Positions 23,139-31,588 of a stretch of 64,000 nucleotides of DNA are shown in pieces. Source of the stretch: Pseudomonadota bacterium. Lineage in GTDB: Bacteria; Pseudomonadota; Gammaproteobacteria; Burkholderiales; Burkholderiaceae_C. Both the position numbers and the translations under genes were made by a program. The number at the start of each line of letters is the position of its first letter. Position 1 is the stretch's first letter. The notes under the pieces are model-generated. The model saw nothing but the letters and a program-made list of their open reading frames with translations. It did no database searches and was not told where the DNA came from. Location of the stretch: contig JAEWIF010000052.1 in the NCBI GenBank assembly GCA_023387335.1, positions 124,001 to 188,000 of the forward strand, written 5' to 3'.

Positions 23139-26100
23139 AGAAGCGAGGTCCACCCGCTGGCTCGCGCACGGGTTCGAGGCGCTCGTCGCCTCGCTGGAGG
23201 GCAACCCGGAGCGCGAGCCCGCGGACATCGACTTCGACGTGGTGATCGTCGGCAGCGGCTACGGCGGCGCGGTCGCCGCCGCGGAGCTCGCGAAGGCGCG
23301 CGGCGCCCGCCGCGTCTGCGTGCTGGAGCGCGGCAACGAGCACCTGCCGGGGTCGTTCCCTTCGCGCATGTCCGAGCTGCCGGGCCATGTGCGCTTCTCC
23401 ACCCAGGACGCGCGGCATGCGCGCGGCCGCCGCGACGGCCTGTTCGACGTGCGCATCGGCGACGACCTGTGCGCGGTGGTCGGCAACGGGCTGGGAGGCG
23501 GCTCGCTGATCAACGCCGGCGTGATGGCGATGCCCGGCAGGGCCGTGTTCGGTTCCGCGCGCTGGCCGGCCGCCTTCCGCGACGGCGCGGCCGTGGACGC
23601 GCTCTTCGAATCCGCCGCCTCGCTGCGGCAGCGCCTCGGCGCGACGCGCACCGTGCAGTCGGTCCACGATCCCGCGCCGATCAAGTTCCAGGCGCTGGGC
23701 CGCTTCCATGGCGGCGTCAAGGTGGACGCCTTGCCGATCACGGTGGCGCTCGCCGACGGGGGCGAAGACGGCTTGCGCACCGAGGCCGGCGTCCACGTCG
23801 ACGCCTGCGTGCGCTGCGGCGACTGCGCGACGGGCTGCAACCACAACGCCAAGGTGTCGCTCGATGCGACGCTGCTCGCGCAGGCGCGGCAGCACGGCGC
23901 GGAACTGTTCACCGGCGCGACGGTGCTGAAGATCGGGAAGCACCAGGACGCAGGCGGCGCGCCCCTGTGGCACCTGCACGTGGTGCACACCGACGAGCCG
24001 CTGCGGCGCCGGCAGGGCAAGGCCACCGTGATCCGCGCCCGCCGCGTCGTGCTGGCGGCGGGCACCTTCGGCTCGACGGAGATCCTGCTGCGCTCGCGCA
24101 AGGCGGGCCTGCGGCTGTCGCACAAGACCGGTCACCACGTGTCGTCCAACGGCGACCTGATCGCCGCCGCCTACGACGGCAAGGACGACGCGAACTGCGC
24201 GGGCGACGAGGACGTCGATCCCACGAAGGTGCCGGCGCACGAGCGGGTCGGGCCGACCATCACCGGCATGCTCGACCTGCGCGCCACGGACGACATGCTG
24301 ATCCAGGACCTGGCGGTGCCGGGTCCGCTGCGACCGCTGCTGGAGCAGAGCGTCACCACGGCCTGCGCCATCCACCTGCTGGCCGAATCGGACGAGGCCC
24401 CGCACGGGCCGGACACGCGCGATGCCTGCGCGGTCGATCAGGACGCGATCCGCCGCACGCTGATGGTGGCGATCATCGGCCCCGACAACGCCGACGGCGT
24501 GATGAAGCTCAACGCCGGAGACGAACGGGAGGACGGCGACGGCGCGACCAGCGTCCGCTGGCCGACGCTGCGCGACGATCCGCGGCTGAAGGCGCGGCAC
24601 CAGCGGTTCGAGGAACTGCTGCGCGGCTCGGGCGCCCGCGCCCTGCCCAACCCGATGTGGCAGCTGATGCCGGAGAAGCTGCAGAACCTGCTGGGCGGCG
24701 AGACCGGGCCGCTGCTGACGGTGCATCCGCTCGGCGGCTGCCCGATGGGCGACGACGCGACGTCCGGCGTGGTGGACGACTGCGGCCGGGTCTTCGACGC
24801 CGCACCGGGCAACGCGGATGCGCGGCACGAAGGACTGGTCGTGCTGGACGGCTCGATCATCCCCGCGGCCCTCGGCATCAACCCGGCGCTCACCATCGCC
24901 GCCGTCGCGCTGCGGGCGATCGGGCAGTTGCGGACCGAGTGGGGCTACACGGCGGATTCCGCCGCTACCGAGAAGACGGGCGATCGTCCCCGCTTCAAGG
25001 CACCGGGCCCCGTCGAGCCGCCCAGGGACACGCGGATCGAAGTGCTGGAACGCCTGTCGGGCGCCGTGCCGCTGCGCGGCATCGGCGGCACCGGTCCCCT
25101 GGCCGCGCACGTCGAACTCACCCTGCGCTTCGACCCGATCGCGATCAGGGACCTCACGTCCGGCACTTCCGCGGCCACGCTGAAGCTGCAGCCCGCGCAC
25201 GGGTGCCTGCGGATCTTCTCGGTGCGTCCGGCCGACGACACCGAGGCGCCCGACCACGAAGCGCTGCTGATCGCCGACGTCAAGGGCACGCTGCGCACCT
25301 TCGCCCACAAGCGAAGCTCCAGCGCCGCACGCCGCTTCCAGGGCCTGTGGGCCTGGTTCCGCAACCGCGGTCTGCGCGACACCGTGCTGTGGCTGGTCGA
25401 CCGGTGGAAGGGCCAGGACGCCGCGCCGACCAACGATCGGACCTTCGCGCAGGAGGCGTCGCAGCGGGTCAGGAGCCTGTGGGCATTGAGCTCACGCGCG
25501 GGCGGCGCGCGCCTGTTCGAGTACGCGCTCGAGATCGGGAACGTCCGCGCGCCCAGGCTGCCGGAGTCCATGCGCAAGTCGTTCGAGCGCGCGCCGATCC
25601 GCGCCGTGAAGGAGCTGACCTATTCGCGCCGTTCCAACCCCTGGCGGCAGATGTCGCGGGTGACGCTGACGGCGTTCCCGCGGGCGCGCACGCATGACGC
25701 CGTGCTCGAGCTCGACACCGGCTACCTGGCGCGCCAGAAGGTGCCGCTGTTCCGCATCGTGCAGCAGCAGGACCATGCGAAGGCGCTGATGGACGTCGCC
25801 GCGCTCGGCCTCTATCTCACCCGCATGCTGATCCACCTGCATGCGTGGAGCTTCCGGCTGCCGGACGAGCCGGTTCCGCGCGACATCCAGCGCCTGCCGG
25901 GCTACGTGCCCGGGCTGCCGCCGCCGCGGATCCACGAGTTCCCGGTGGCGGGCCTGCGCGACGGCCGGCCGGTGATGGTGCGGCTGACGCACTACCCGTT
26001 CTCCGCGGCCAGGCGGTCGCGGACGCTGGACGCGAATCCGCAGGCGCGCGAAGCGGTCTTCACGCCCATCCTCCTGATCCACGGCTACAGCGCCAGCGGC

Positions 26101-28932
26101 ACCACCTTCGCGCACCACTCGGTGCGGCCCAACGTCGCCTCGTCGCTGTGGGACCGCGGCCGCGACGTCTGGATCGCCGACCTGCGAACCAGCGCCGGCA
26201 TGCCGCACGCGCGCGAGCCCTGGACCTTCGAGCAGGTCGGCATGGCGGACATCCCGGTCGCCGTGCACCAGGTCTGCGCGATGACCGGCGCCGACAGGAT
26301 CGACGTGTTCGCGCACTGCATGGGTTCGGCGATGCTGGGCATGGCGCTGCTGGGATCGGAGTCGCCGCGCGAACGCTTCCTGCCGCTGCGGCGCGAGCTG
26401 CCGGACCGCATCCGGCGGCTGGTGATGTCGCAGGTGGCGCCGGCCGTGGTCTTCACGCCGGACAACACCTTCCGCGCCTACGCCATGCAGTACCTGCGGC
26501 ATTTCCTGCCGATGGAGGACTACGAGTTCCGCCCGTCCGGCCCGCGCTCGCACAAGGACCGGCTGATGGACCGCTTCCTGGCCACCCTGCCCTATCCGGA
26601 GGAGGAGTTCGACCGCGAGAACCCGTTCTGGCCGCCCTGGCGCCGCACGCCGTGGGTGGGCACGCGGCATCGCATGGACGCGCTCTACGGCCGCGACTTC
26701 AACGTCAACAACCTGCCGCAGGCGATGCTCGACTGCATCGACGACCACTTCGGCCCGCTGAGCATAGAGACGGTGTCGCAGGCGGTGCACTTCGCGCGGC
26801 TGCGCGCGATCACCACGCGCCAGGGCTTCAACGACTTCGTGCGGCCGGACCGGCTGCGCGAGAAGCTGCGCTTCCCGATCCTGCACGTGCACGGCCGGCA
26901 GAACGGCCTGGTGTCCAACCGCACGCCTGCTCACTACCGCAAGGTGCTGACGGACAGCGATGGCCGGTTCGAGAGCCCGCAGGCCTTCCAGCCCATCCTG
27001 TACGACGCCGGCCACCAGGACCTGCTGATCGGCCGGCCGGCCGCGGCGATGTTCGAGGACATGAACCGCTACCTGGAGGCGCCCTTCGCTCCCGTCGTGC
27101 AAGAGCAGCCCGGCGGCATCCGCATCAGCTTCGCCGCGCGCATCCCGGCCCATGGCGTGCGCCTGCCGCCGCCGTTCGACGGCCACGAGCGCTGCTCGCT
27201 CGGTGACGAGGGCGCCAATGGAGCACCGGTCGCCGCGCTGCTGATCCCGGTGGTGCGCCACGGCGAGCGCTATCGGCCCGTCGACGACGACGGCCAGGCG
27301 ATCGAGCCGACGGTGCAGGCGCTGGCCGAACGGGTGGACTGGCGGGCGCTGACACCGGTCTCGCCGAACGAGCTGGCCACGCGCTATACCTTCGAGCTGG
27401 ACGGCCGCGCGTCGCCCCAGGGCGCGGGCCTCCTGGTGCTGGTGCTCTACAACCAGTCGGCCGCGCTGCAGCCGGGCGTCAGCCGCTGCGACGCCGAACT
27501 GGCCATGCGCGTCGCTTCACGTTCGCCCGGCGGCCGGGGCCTGGCAGGGCTGGCGGGCATGGCGGCCGATCCGGACACCATCGCGCTGGCCGGCGCCGAC
27601 GGCGCGAAGGACCTCACCGACCGGATCGTGAAGGCGATGGCGGAAGCGGTGCGGCGGGCCTTCGAGCGTGCGCCCGTGGTCGAGCTCAGCCTCGGCATCC
27701 TGCGTCCGCCGCCACGCCGCGATCCCTCGGCTTCCTCGACGCGCAGCTTCGCGCTGGCCAGCTGCCAGTACCCCGGCGACATCCTGGACCGCACGCCGCC
27801 CGGCACGCCGGAGCGTTCGGCGCCGCCCGGACCGAGCGACGCGTCCTACCTGCGGCTGCTCGACCTGCTGGAAGGACGGCGAGACGCGGCTGCCATCCCG
27901 CAGTTCCTGGTGCTCGCCGGCGACCAGATCTATGCCGATGCCACGGCCGGCCTGTTCGATCCGCGGCGCCTCGACGACCGCTTCCGCGTGTCGTACGAAG
28001 CCTTCTTCGGCGCGCGCGGTCCGCGCTCGGTGCTGTCGCGGCTGCCGGCGGTGATGCGGGCCGACGACCACGAGATCGCTGACAACTTCGAGCCCGCCCC
28101 GCGGGGCGCGCAGGACGCGGGGACATCGGACCGGCTGAGCCGGATCGGCGTGCGGGAGTTCCTGCGCAACCAGTGCGACGACGATGTCCTGGGGCCGGTG
28201 CGGCCCAGGCTGTGGCACGCGACGCCGGTGCACGGCCTGCCGTTCTTCTGGGCGGACGCGCGCACGCAGCGCACGCCGCGCACGGCCGCGACGGTGGGCA
28301 CCGCGAGCATGCTGGGCGACGACCAGGCCGATGCGCTCGACCAGTGGCTCGCCGACAAGGGCACGCCCGGCCCGCGGTTCTTCGTCTCGGCGCCGATGGT
28401 GCTGCCGCGCAACCTGCAGTCGCGCGGCGCGGCTGCGGCCAGCGCGATCCGCTCGGATGCGTGGGACGGCTTCCCGGCTTCGCTGCACCGGTTGCTGGCG
28501 AAGGTGCACGCGCGCGGGAAGGACGACGTCTTCTTCCTGTCGGGCGACGCCCATGTCTCCAACGTCTGCCGCATCGAGATCCGCAAGCCCGGCGAGCCCG
28601 GCGTGGTGGTCGCGCATTCGATCCACAGCTCGGCGCTGTACGCGCCCTACCCGTTCGCCAACGGGATCGAGGAGGACTTCGCGGGCGAGGATGCGTTCGC
28701 TTTCGAATACGAAGGCGCTACTTACGAATGCACGGTCAGGACGCGGTTCCCGCGACGTGGCGACGGCTTCGCGGTGCTGACCATCTCGCAGGAACCCGCC
28801 GGGTGGCGCGTGGACGTCCGCTTCGACCGCGAGAAGGATCCGCCCCGGGATCCACGCAACAGCTTCGCCATTCCCGTCGGCACGCAGGAGCCGCAGTCCC
28901 AGGGGTCCCCGCAAGCGGCCGTGCCTGCGTGA
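23098..28932 (+). CDS. Giant trifunctional protein: GMC oxidoreductase + alpha/beta hydrolase + PhoD-like phosphatase
   Basis: 1944 residues in one frame, with an AAGGAG site before the ATG. Part 1 (~45-620) is a GMC flavoenzyme of the cholesterol-oxidase branch: FAD motif GSGYGG (52-57), a ferredoxin-like C237-x2-C240-x2-C243-x3-C247, HPLGGCPMGD (His543) and DGSIIPAALGINPALTI. After a ~340-residue linker, part 2 (~985-1320) is an alpha/beta hydrolase: oxyanion segment LLIHGYSASG (~990), nucleophile elbow FAHCMGSA (~1070) with Cys instead of Ser, and the catalytic His in YDAGHQDLLIG. Part 3 (~1545-1925) is PhoD-like: FALASCQYPGD, VLAGDQIYAD, RADDHEIADN and FLSGDAHVSNV hold the metal ligands. 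No signal peptide is seen, so it is probably cytosolic or membrane-associated. A role in sterol-ester, lipid or phospho-lipid turnover is inferred only. Confidence 0.88.
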   Translation: MAEETSNGSEDPPEEARSTRWLAHGFEALVASLEGNPEREPADIDFDVVIVGSGYGGAVAAAELAKARGARRVCVLERGNEHLPGSFPSRMSELPGHVRFSTQDARHARGRRDGLFDVRIGDDLCAVVGNGLGGGSLINAGVMAMPGRAVFGSARWPAAFRDGAAVDALFESAASLRQRLGATRTVQSVHDPAPIKFQALGRFHGGVKVDALPITVALADGGEDGLRTEAGVHVDACVRCGDCATGCNHNAKVSLDATLLAQARQHGAELFTGATVLKIGKHQDAGGAPLWHLHVVHTDEPLRRRQGKATVIRARRVVLAAGTFGSTEILLRSRKAGLRLSHKTGHHVSSNGDLIAAAYDGKDDANCAGDEDVDPTKVPAHERVGPTITGMLDLRATDDMLIQDLAVPGPLRPLLEQSVTTACAIHLLAESDEAPHGPDTRDACAVDQDAIRRTLMVAIIGPDNADGVMKLNAGDEREDGDGATSVRWPTLRDDPRLKARHQRFEELLRGSGARALPNPMWQLMPEKLQNLLGGETGPLLTVHPLGGCPMGDDATSGVVDDCGRVFDAAPGNADARHEGLVVLDGSIIPAALGINPALTIAAVALRAIGQLRTEWGYTADSAATEKTGDRPRFKAPGPVEPPRDTRIEVLERLSGAVPLRGIGGTGPLAAHVELTLRFDPIAIRDLTSGTSAATLKLQPAHGCLRIFSVRPADDTEAPDHEALLIADVKGTLRTFAHKRSSSAARRFQGLWAWFRNRGLRDTVLWLVDRWKGQDAAPTNDRTFAQEASQRVRSLWALSSRAGGARLFEYALEIGNVRAPRLPESMRKSFERAPIRAVKELTYSRRSNPWRQMSRVTLTAFPRARTHDAVLELDTGYLARQKVPLFRIVQQQDHAKALMDVAALGLYLTRMLIHLHAWSFRLPDEPVPRDIQRLPGYVPGLPPPRIHEFPVAGLRDGRPVMVRLTHYPFSAARRSRTLDANPQAREAVFTPILLIHGYSASGTTFAHHSVRPNVASSLWDRGRDVWIADLRTSAGMPHAREPWTFEQVGMADIPVAVHQVCAMTGADRIDVFAHCMGSAMLGMALLGSESPRERFLPLRRELPDRIRRLVMSQVAPAVVFTPDNTFRAYAMQYLRHFLPMEDYEFRPSGPRSHKDRLMDRFLATLPYPEEEFDRENPFWPPWRRTPWVGTRHRMDALYGRDFNVNNLPQAMLDCIDDHFGPLSIETVSQAVHFARLRAITTRQGFNDFVRPDRLREKLRFPILHVHGRQNGLVSNRTPAHYRKVLTDSDGRFESPQAFQPILYDAGHQDLLIGRPAAAMFEDMNRYLEAPFAPVVQEQPGGIRISFAARIPAHGVRLPPPFDGHERCSLGDEGANGAPVAALLIPVVRHGERYRPVDDDGQAIEPTVQALAERVDWRALTPVSPNELATRYTFELDGRASPQGAGLLVLVLYNQSAALQPGVSRCDAELAMRVASRSPGGRGLAGLAGMAADPDTIALAGADGAKDLTDRIVKAMAEAVRRAFERAPVVELSLGILRPPPRRDPSASSTRSFALASCQYPGDILDRTPPGTPERSAPPGPSDASYLRLLDLLEGRRDAAAIPQFLVLAGDQIYADATAGLFDPRRLDDRFRVSYEAFFGARGPRSVLSRLPAVMRADDHEIADNFEPAPRGAQDAGTSDRLSRIGVREFLRNQCDDDVLGPVRPRLWHATPVHGLPFFWADARTQRTPRTAATVGTASMLGDDQADALDQWLADKGTPGPRFFVSAPMVLPRNLQSRGAAAASAIRSDAWDGFPASLHRLLAKVHARGKDDVFFLSGDAHVSNVCRIEIRKPGEPGVVVAHSIHSSALYAPYPFANGIEEDFAGEDAFAFEYEGATYECTVRTRFPRRGDGFAVLTISQEPAGWRVDVRFDREKDPPRDPRNSFAIPVGTQEPQSQGSPQAAVPA

Positions 28933-28990
28933 GCGCGGGCGCCGCCGAGCCCGGGTCCGGGGTATGCTCGGCCGCCCGCGCCCCCACCCG

Positions 28991-29767
28991 ATGACCACAG
29001 CCCCCGACGACGACCTGTCGGCGCGCCTCCAGCGCGCGGAACGGGCCATCGCCGCGCGCGACGACTTCCTGGCCATCGCCGCGCATGAGCTGCGTTCGCC
29101 GCTCAACGCGCTCGCGCTGCGTCTCGCGGCGCTGGAGATGATGGCGGCGCGCGAAGGCAGCGAGAGCCTGCGCGTGGAGATCGAACGCACGCGGCGGACC
29201 GTCGACCGCTATGTCGGCCGCGCGGTCGTGCTGCTGGACGTGAGCCGCCTCAACTCATCCGGGATGCAGCTGTCGCCCAGCCGCATCGACGTGGCCGAGC
29301 TGGTGCGCAACGTCGTCGAGGCCCACAGGGACGAGGCCGCTTTCCATGGCGCCCCGCTGACCGCCGAGGTCGAAGGCGGGTCTCCGGGCTTCTGGGACGC
29401 GCACATGGTGGAGCAGATCCTGTCCAACCTCGTGAACAACGCGATCAAGTACGGCGACGGCAGCCCGGTGCGGGTGAAGGCCTGGACCGACGAGGCGGGC
29501 GGCATGGCGCATTTCGAGGTGACGGACGGAGGCCCCGGCATCGACGCCGCCGCGCGGTCGAGGATCTTCGAGAAGTTCGAGCGGGTGGTCTCCAGCACGC
29601 GCGACCGCGCCGGCTTCGGCCTCGGGCTGTGGATCGTCGGCCGCATGGTGGCCGCGCATGAAGGCGTGATCGACGTGGCCCCGGTGGCACAGGGCGGCTC
29701 GCGGTTCCTGGTGAGCCTGCCGCTGGTGCCCGCCCGGGTCGCAGGCAGGAAGGAAGGTAGTACGTGA
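28991..29767 (+). CDS. Soluble sensor histidine kinase
   Basis: 258 residues, no membrane segment and no obvious sensor domain. The HisKA box is DDFLAIAAHELRSPLNAL with His32; the ATPase part has LSNLVNNAIKYGDGSPV (N box), VTDGGPGIDAAARSRIFEKFERV (G1 and F boxes) and AGFGLGLWIVGRMVAAHEG (G2). Input must come from a partner protein or a small N-terminal interface. The stop codon overlaps the GTG start of the KaiC-like gene, so the two are translationally coupled, and a lone receiver gene follows. It starts 58 bp after the giant enzyme gene. Confidence 0.88.
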   Translation: MTTAPDDDLSARLQRAERAIAARDDFLAIAAHELRSPLNALALRLAALEMMAAREGSESLRVEIERTRRTVDRYVGRAVVLLDVSRLNSSGMQLSPSRIDVAELVRNVVEAHRDEAAFHGAPLTAEVEGGSPGFWDAHMVEQILSNLVNNAIKYGDGSPVRVKAWTDEAGGMAHFEVTDGGPGIDAAARSRIFEKFERVVSSTRDRAGFGLGLWIVGRMVAAHEGVIDVAPVAQGGSRFLVSLPLVPARVAGRKEGST

Positions 29768-31179
29768 GCACAGGCGCCGAGAAGACATCGCCGATCGACC
29801 GCATCGCCACCGGTGTCCCCGGCCTGGACGAGATCCTGGGGGGAGGCCTGCTGCGCTCGGGCGTGTACATCTTCCAGGGCTCGCCGGGCGCGGGCAAGAC
29901 GATCCTCGCCAACCACATCGTGCACCGCCACGCCGCCGGCGGCGGCAAGGTCGTGTACGTCACGCTGCTGGCCGAGTCGCATGCGCGGCTGTTCCAGCAC
30001 ATGGAGAGCTTCACGTTCTTCCAGCCCGACGTGGTGCCGGAGAAGGTCTACTACGTGAGCGCCTTCCACGCGCTGCGCACCGGCGGCCTCAAGGGCGTGA
30101 TCGAGCTGCTGCGCACCGAGATGCGGTCGCACCAGGCCGGCATCGTGGTGCTGGACGGCCTGGTGATGGCGGCCAGCGCGGCCGAGTCGGATGAAGAGCT
30201 CAAGCTGTTCATCAGCGACATCCAGACCCATTCCACCCTCACGGGCTGCACCACGCTGCTGCTGACCAGCGAGAACGCGGACCGGCCGGTGTCGGCCGAG
30301 CAGACGATGGTGGACGGCATCGTGCTGCTGCGCGAGCGGGCCTGGGGCGTGCGGCGCGAGCGCAACCTCGAGGTGGTCAAGTTCCGCGGCAGCAAGACGC
30401 TGCGCGGCAACCATTCCTTCCGGATCGGGCCGGAGGGCATCGTCGTCTATCCGCGGCTGGAGTCGGCGCGCCGTCCCGGTCCGACCGACTGCGTGCAGCG
30501 CGCGGGCGTCAGCACCGGCGTGGCCGGGCTCGACGCGATGTTCGACATCGGCGGCTACGCGAAAGGCAGCGTCACCGCGCTGTCGGGCCCGTCGGGATGC
30601 GGCAAGACCACGCTCGCCCTGCACTTCGCGGCGCAGGCCCGTCCCGGCGACAGCGCGCTCTTCGTCGGCTTCTACGAGTCGCCGGCGCTGCTGCGGCAGG
30701 TGGCCGCGACGCTGGGGCTGCGGTGGCCGGACGACCCGTCCGCCCTGGAGTTCATGTGGCAGTCGTTCGGCGAGAACATGCTGGACGAACTCGCCGCGGG
30801 CATCCTGGAGCGCGTCCGGCACCACCGCCACGCGCGCGTGGTGATCGACGGCGCCGGCGGCCTGATGGCCACCCCCGGGTTCACCGACCGCGGCGGCGCC
30901 TTCCTGGCCGCGCTGACGAGCGAGCTGCGGGCGCTGGGCACCACGTCGCTGATCACGGTGGAGCAGATGGATGCCACCCGCGCGCTGGTGCTGGACAGCG
31001 CCACCATGTCGGCGCTGGCGGACAACGTGCTGGACCTGCACATGATGAAGTCGCCCGCCATGCGCCGCTTCGTGACCATCCGCAAGAGCCGCGTGAGCCG
31101 CAGCGACCTCCGGGAAAGGGAACTGACGCTCACGCCTGCGGGCGTGGCCTTGGTGGAGGAGCCGAGCATTGGGGACTGA
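29764..31179 (+). CDS. Two-domain KaiC/RadA-like ATPase
   Basis: 471 residues starting at a GTG that overlaps the upstream stop, with GGAAGG as ribosome site. Two RecA/KaiC-type domains are arranged in tandem. The first opens RIATGVPGLDEILGGGLLRSGVYIFQGSPGAGKT with Walker A at 39-46 and has a Walker B-like IVVLDGL. The second opens VSTGVAGLDAMFDIGGYAKGSVTALSGPSGCGKTTL with Walker A at ~275-282 and VVIDGAGGL as Walker B. It resembles the circadian KaiC hexamer in layout, and is of the kind found with histidine kinases and receivers in non-photosynthetic bacteria, where the function is unsettled (stress or signal timing has been suggested). Neighbours on both sides are a kinase and a receiver. 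Confidence 0.87.
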   Translation: MSTGAEKTSPIDRIATGVPGLDEILGGGLLRSGVYIFQGSPGAGKTILANHIVHRHAAGGGKVVYVTLLAESHARLFQHMESFTFFQPDVVPEKVYYVSAFHALRTGGLKGVIELLRTEMRSHQAGIVVLDGLVMAASAAESDEELKLFISDIQTHSTLTGCTTLLLTSENADRPVSAEQTMVDGIVLLRERAWGVRRERNLEVVKFRGSKTLRGNHSFRIGPEGIVVYPRLESARRPGPTDCVQRAGVSTGVAGLDAMFDIGGYAKGSVTALSGPSGCGKTTLALHFAAQARPGDSALFVGFYESPALLRQVAATLGLRWPDDPSALEFMWQSFGENMLDELAAGILERVRHHRHARVVIDGAGGLMATPGFTDRGGAFLAALTSELRALGTTSLITVEQMDATRALVLDSATMSALADNVLDLHMMKSPAMRRFVTIRKSRVSRSDLRERELTLTPAGVALVEEPSIGD

Positions 31180-31204
31180 GTCTCTTGCCCGGGAGGGGCT
31201 CCGG

Positions 31205-31588
31205 ATGACGGCGCCTCGCATCCTGCTGGTCGAAGACGAACTCTCCAGCGCGGAGGTGCTCGCGCTGCTGCTCGCCGACGACGGCTACGAGGTCACGGTC
31301 GCGCCCGATGCCCGCGCGGCCCTGCTGCGCCTGGAGGAAGCGGCGCCGGACCTGCTGATCACCGACTTCATGATGCCCGGCATGAACGGGGCCATGCTGG
31401 TGAAGGCGCTGCGCGACATGCCGCGGTACGCCGCCCTGCCCGTGCTGATGATCAGCGGCGCCCCGGAATCCGCGCTGCGGGCCTATGCGGTGCCCTACCA
31501 GGCTTTCCTGCGCAAGCCCTTCTCGCTGGAAGAATTCCTGAAGGTCGTCGGTGCCCTGCGCGCCGCGGGCGGCGGCGAACCTGCCTAG
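31205..31588 (+). CDS. Single-domain response regulator (receiver only)
   Basis: 127 residues, a complete CheY-like receiver and nothing else: RILLVEDELSSAEVL with the acidic pocket E10-D11, phospho-acceptor Asp54 in LLITDFMMPGMNG, VLMISGAPE and FLRKPFSLEEF with the Lys. GGAGG stands about 10 bases before the ATG; an upstream start inside the end of the KaiC-like gene is possible. With no output domain it must act by protein contact, plausibly with the KaiC-like ATPase or the kinase just upstream. Its end overlaps by 4 bp with the convergent dehydratase gene. Confidence 0.88.
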   Translation: MTAPRILLVEDELSSAEVLALLLADDGYEVTVAPDARAALLRLEEAAPDLLITDFMMPGMNGAMLVKALRDMPRYAALPVLMISGAPESALRAYAVPYQAFLRKPFSLEEFLKVVGALRAAGGGEPA

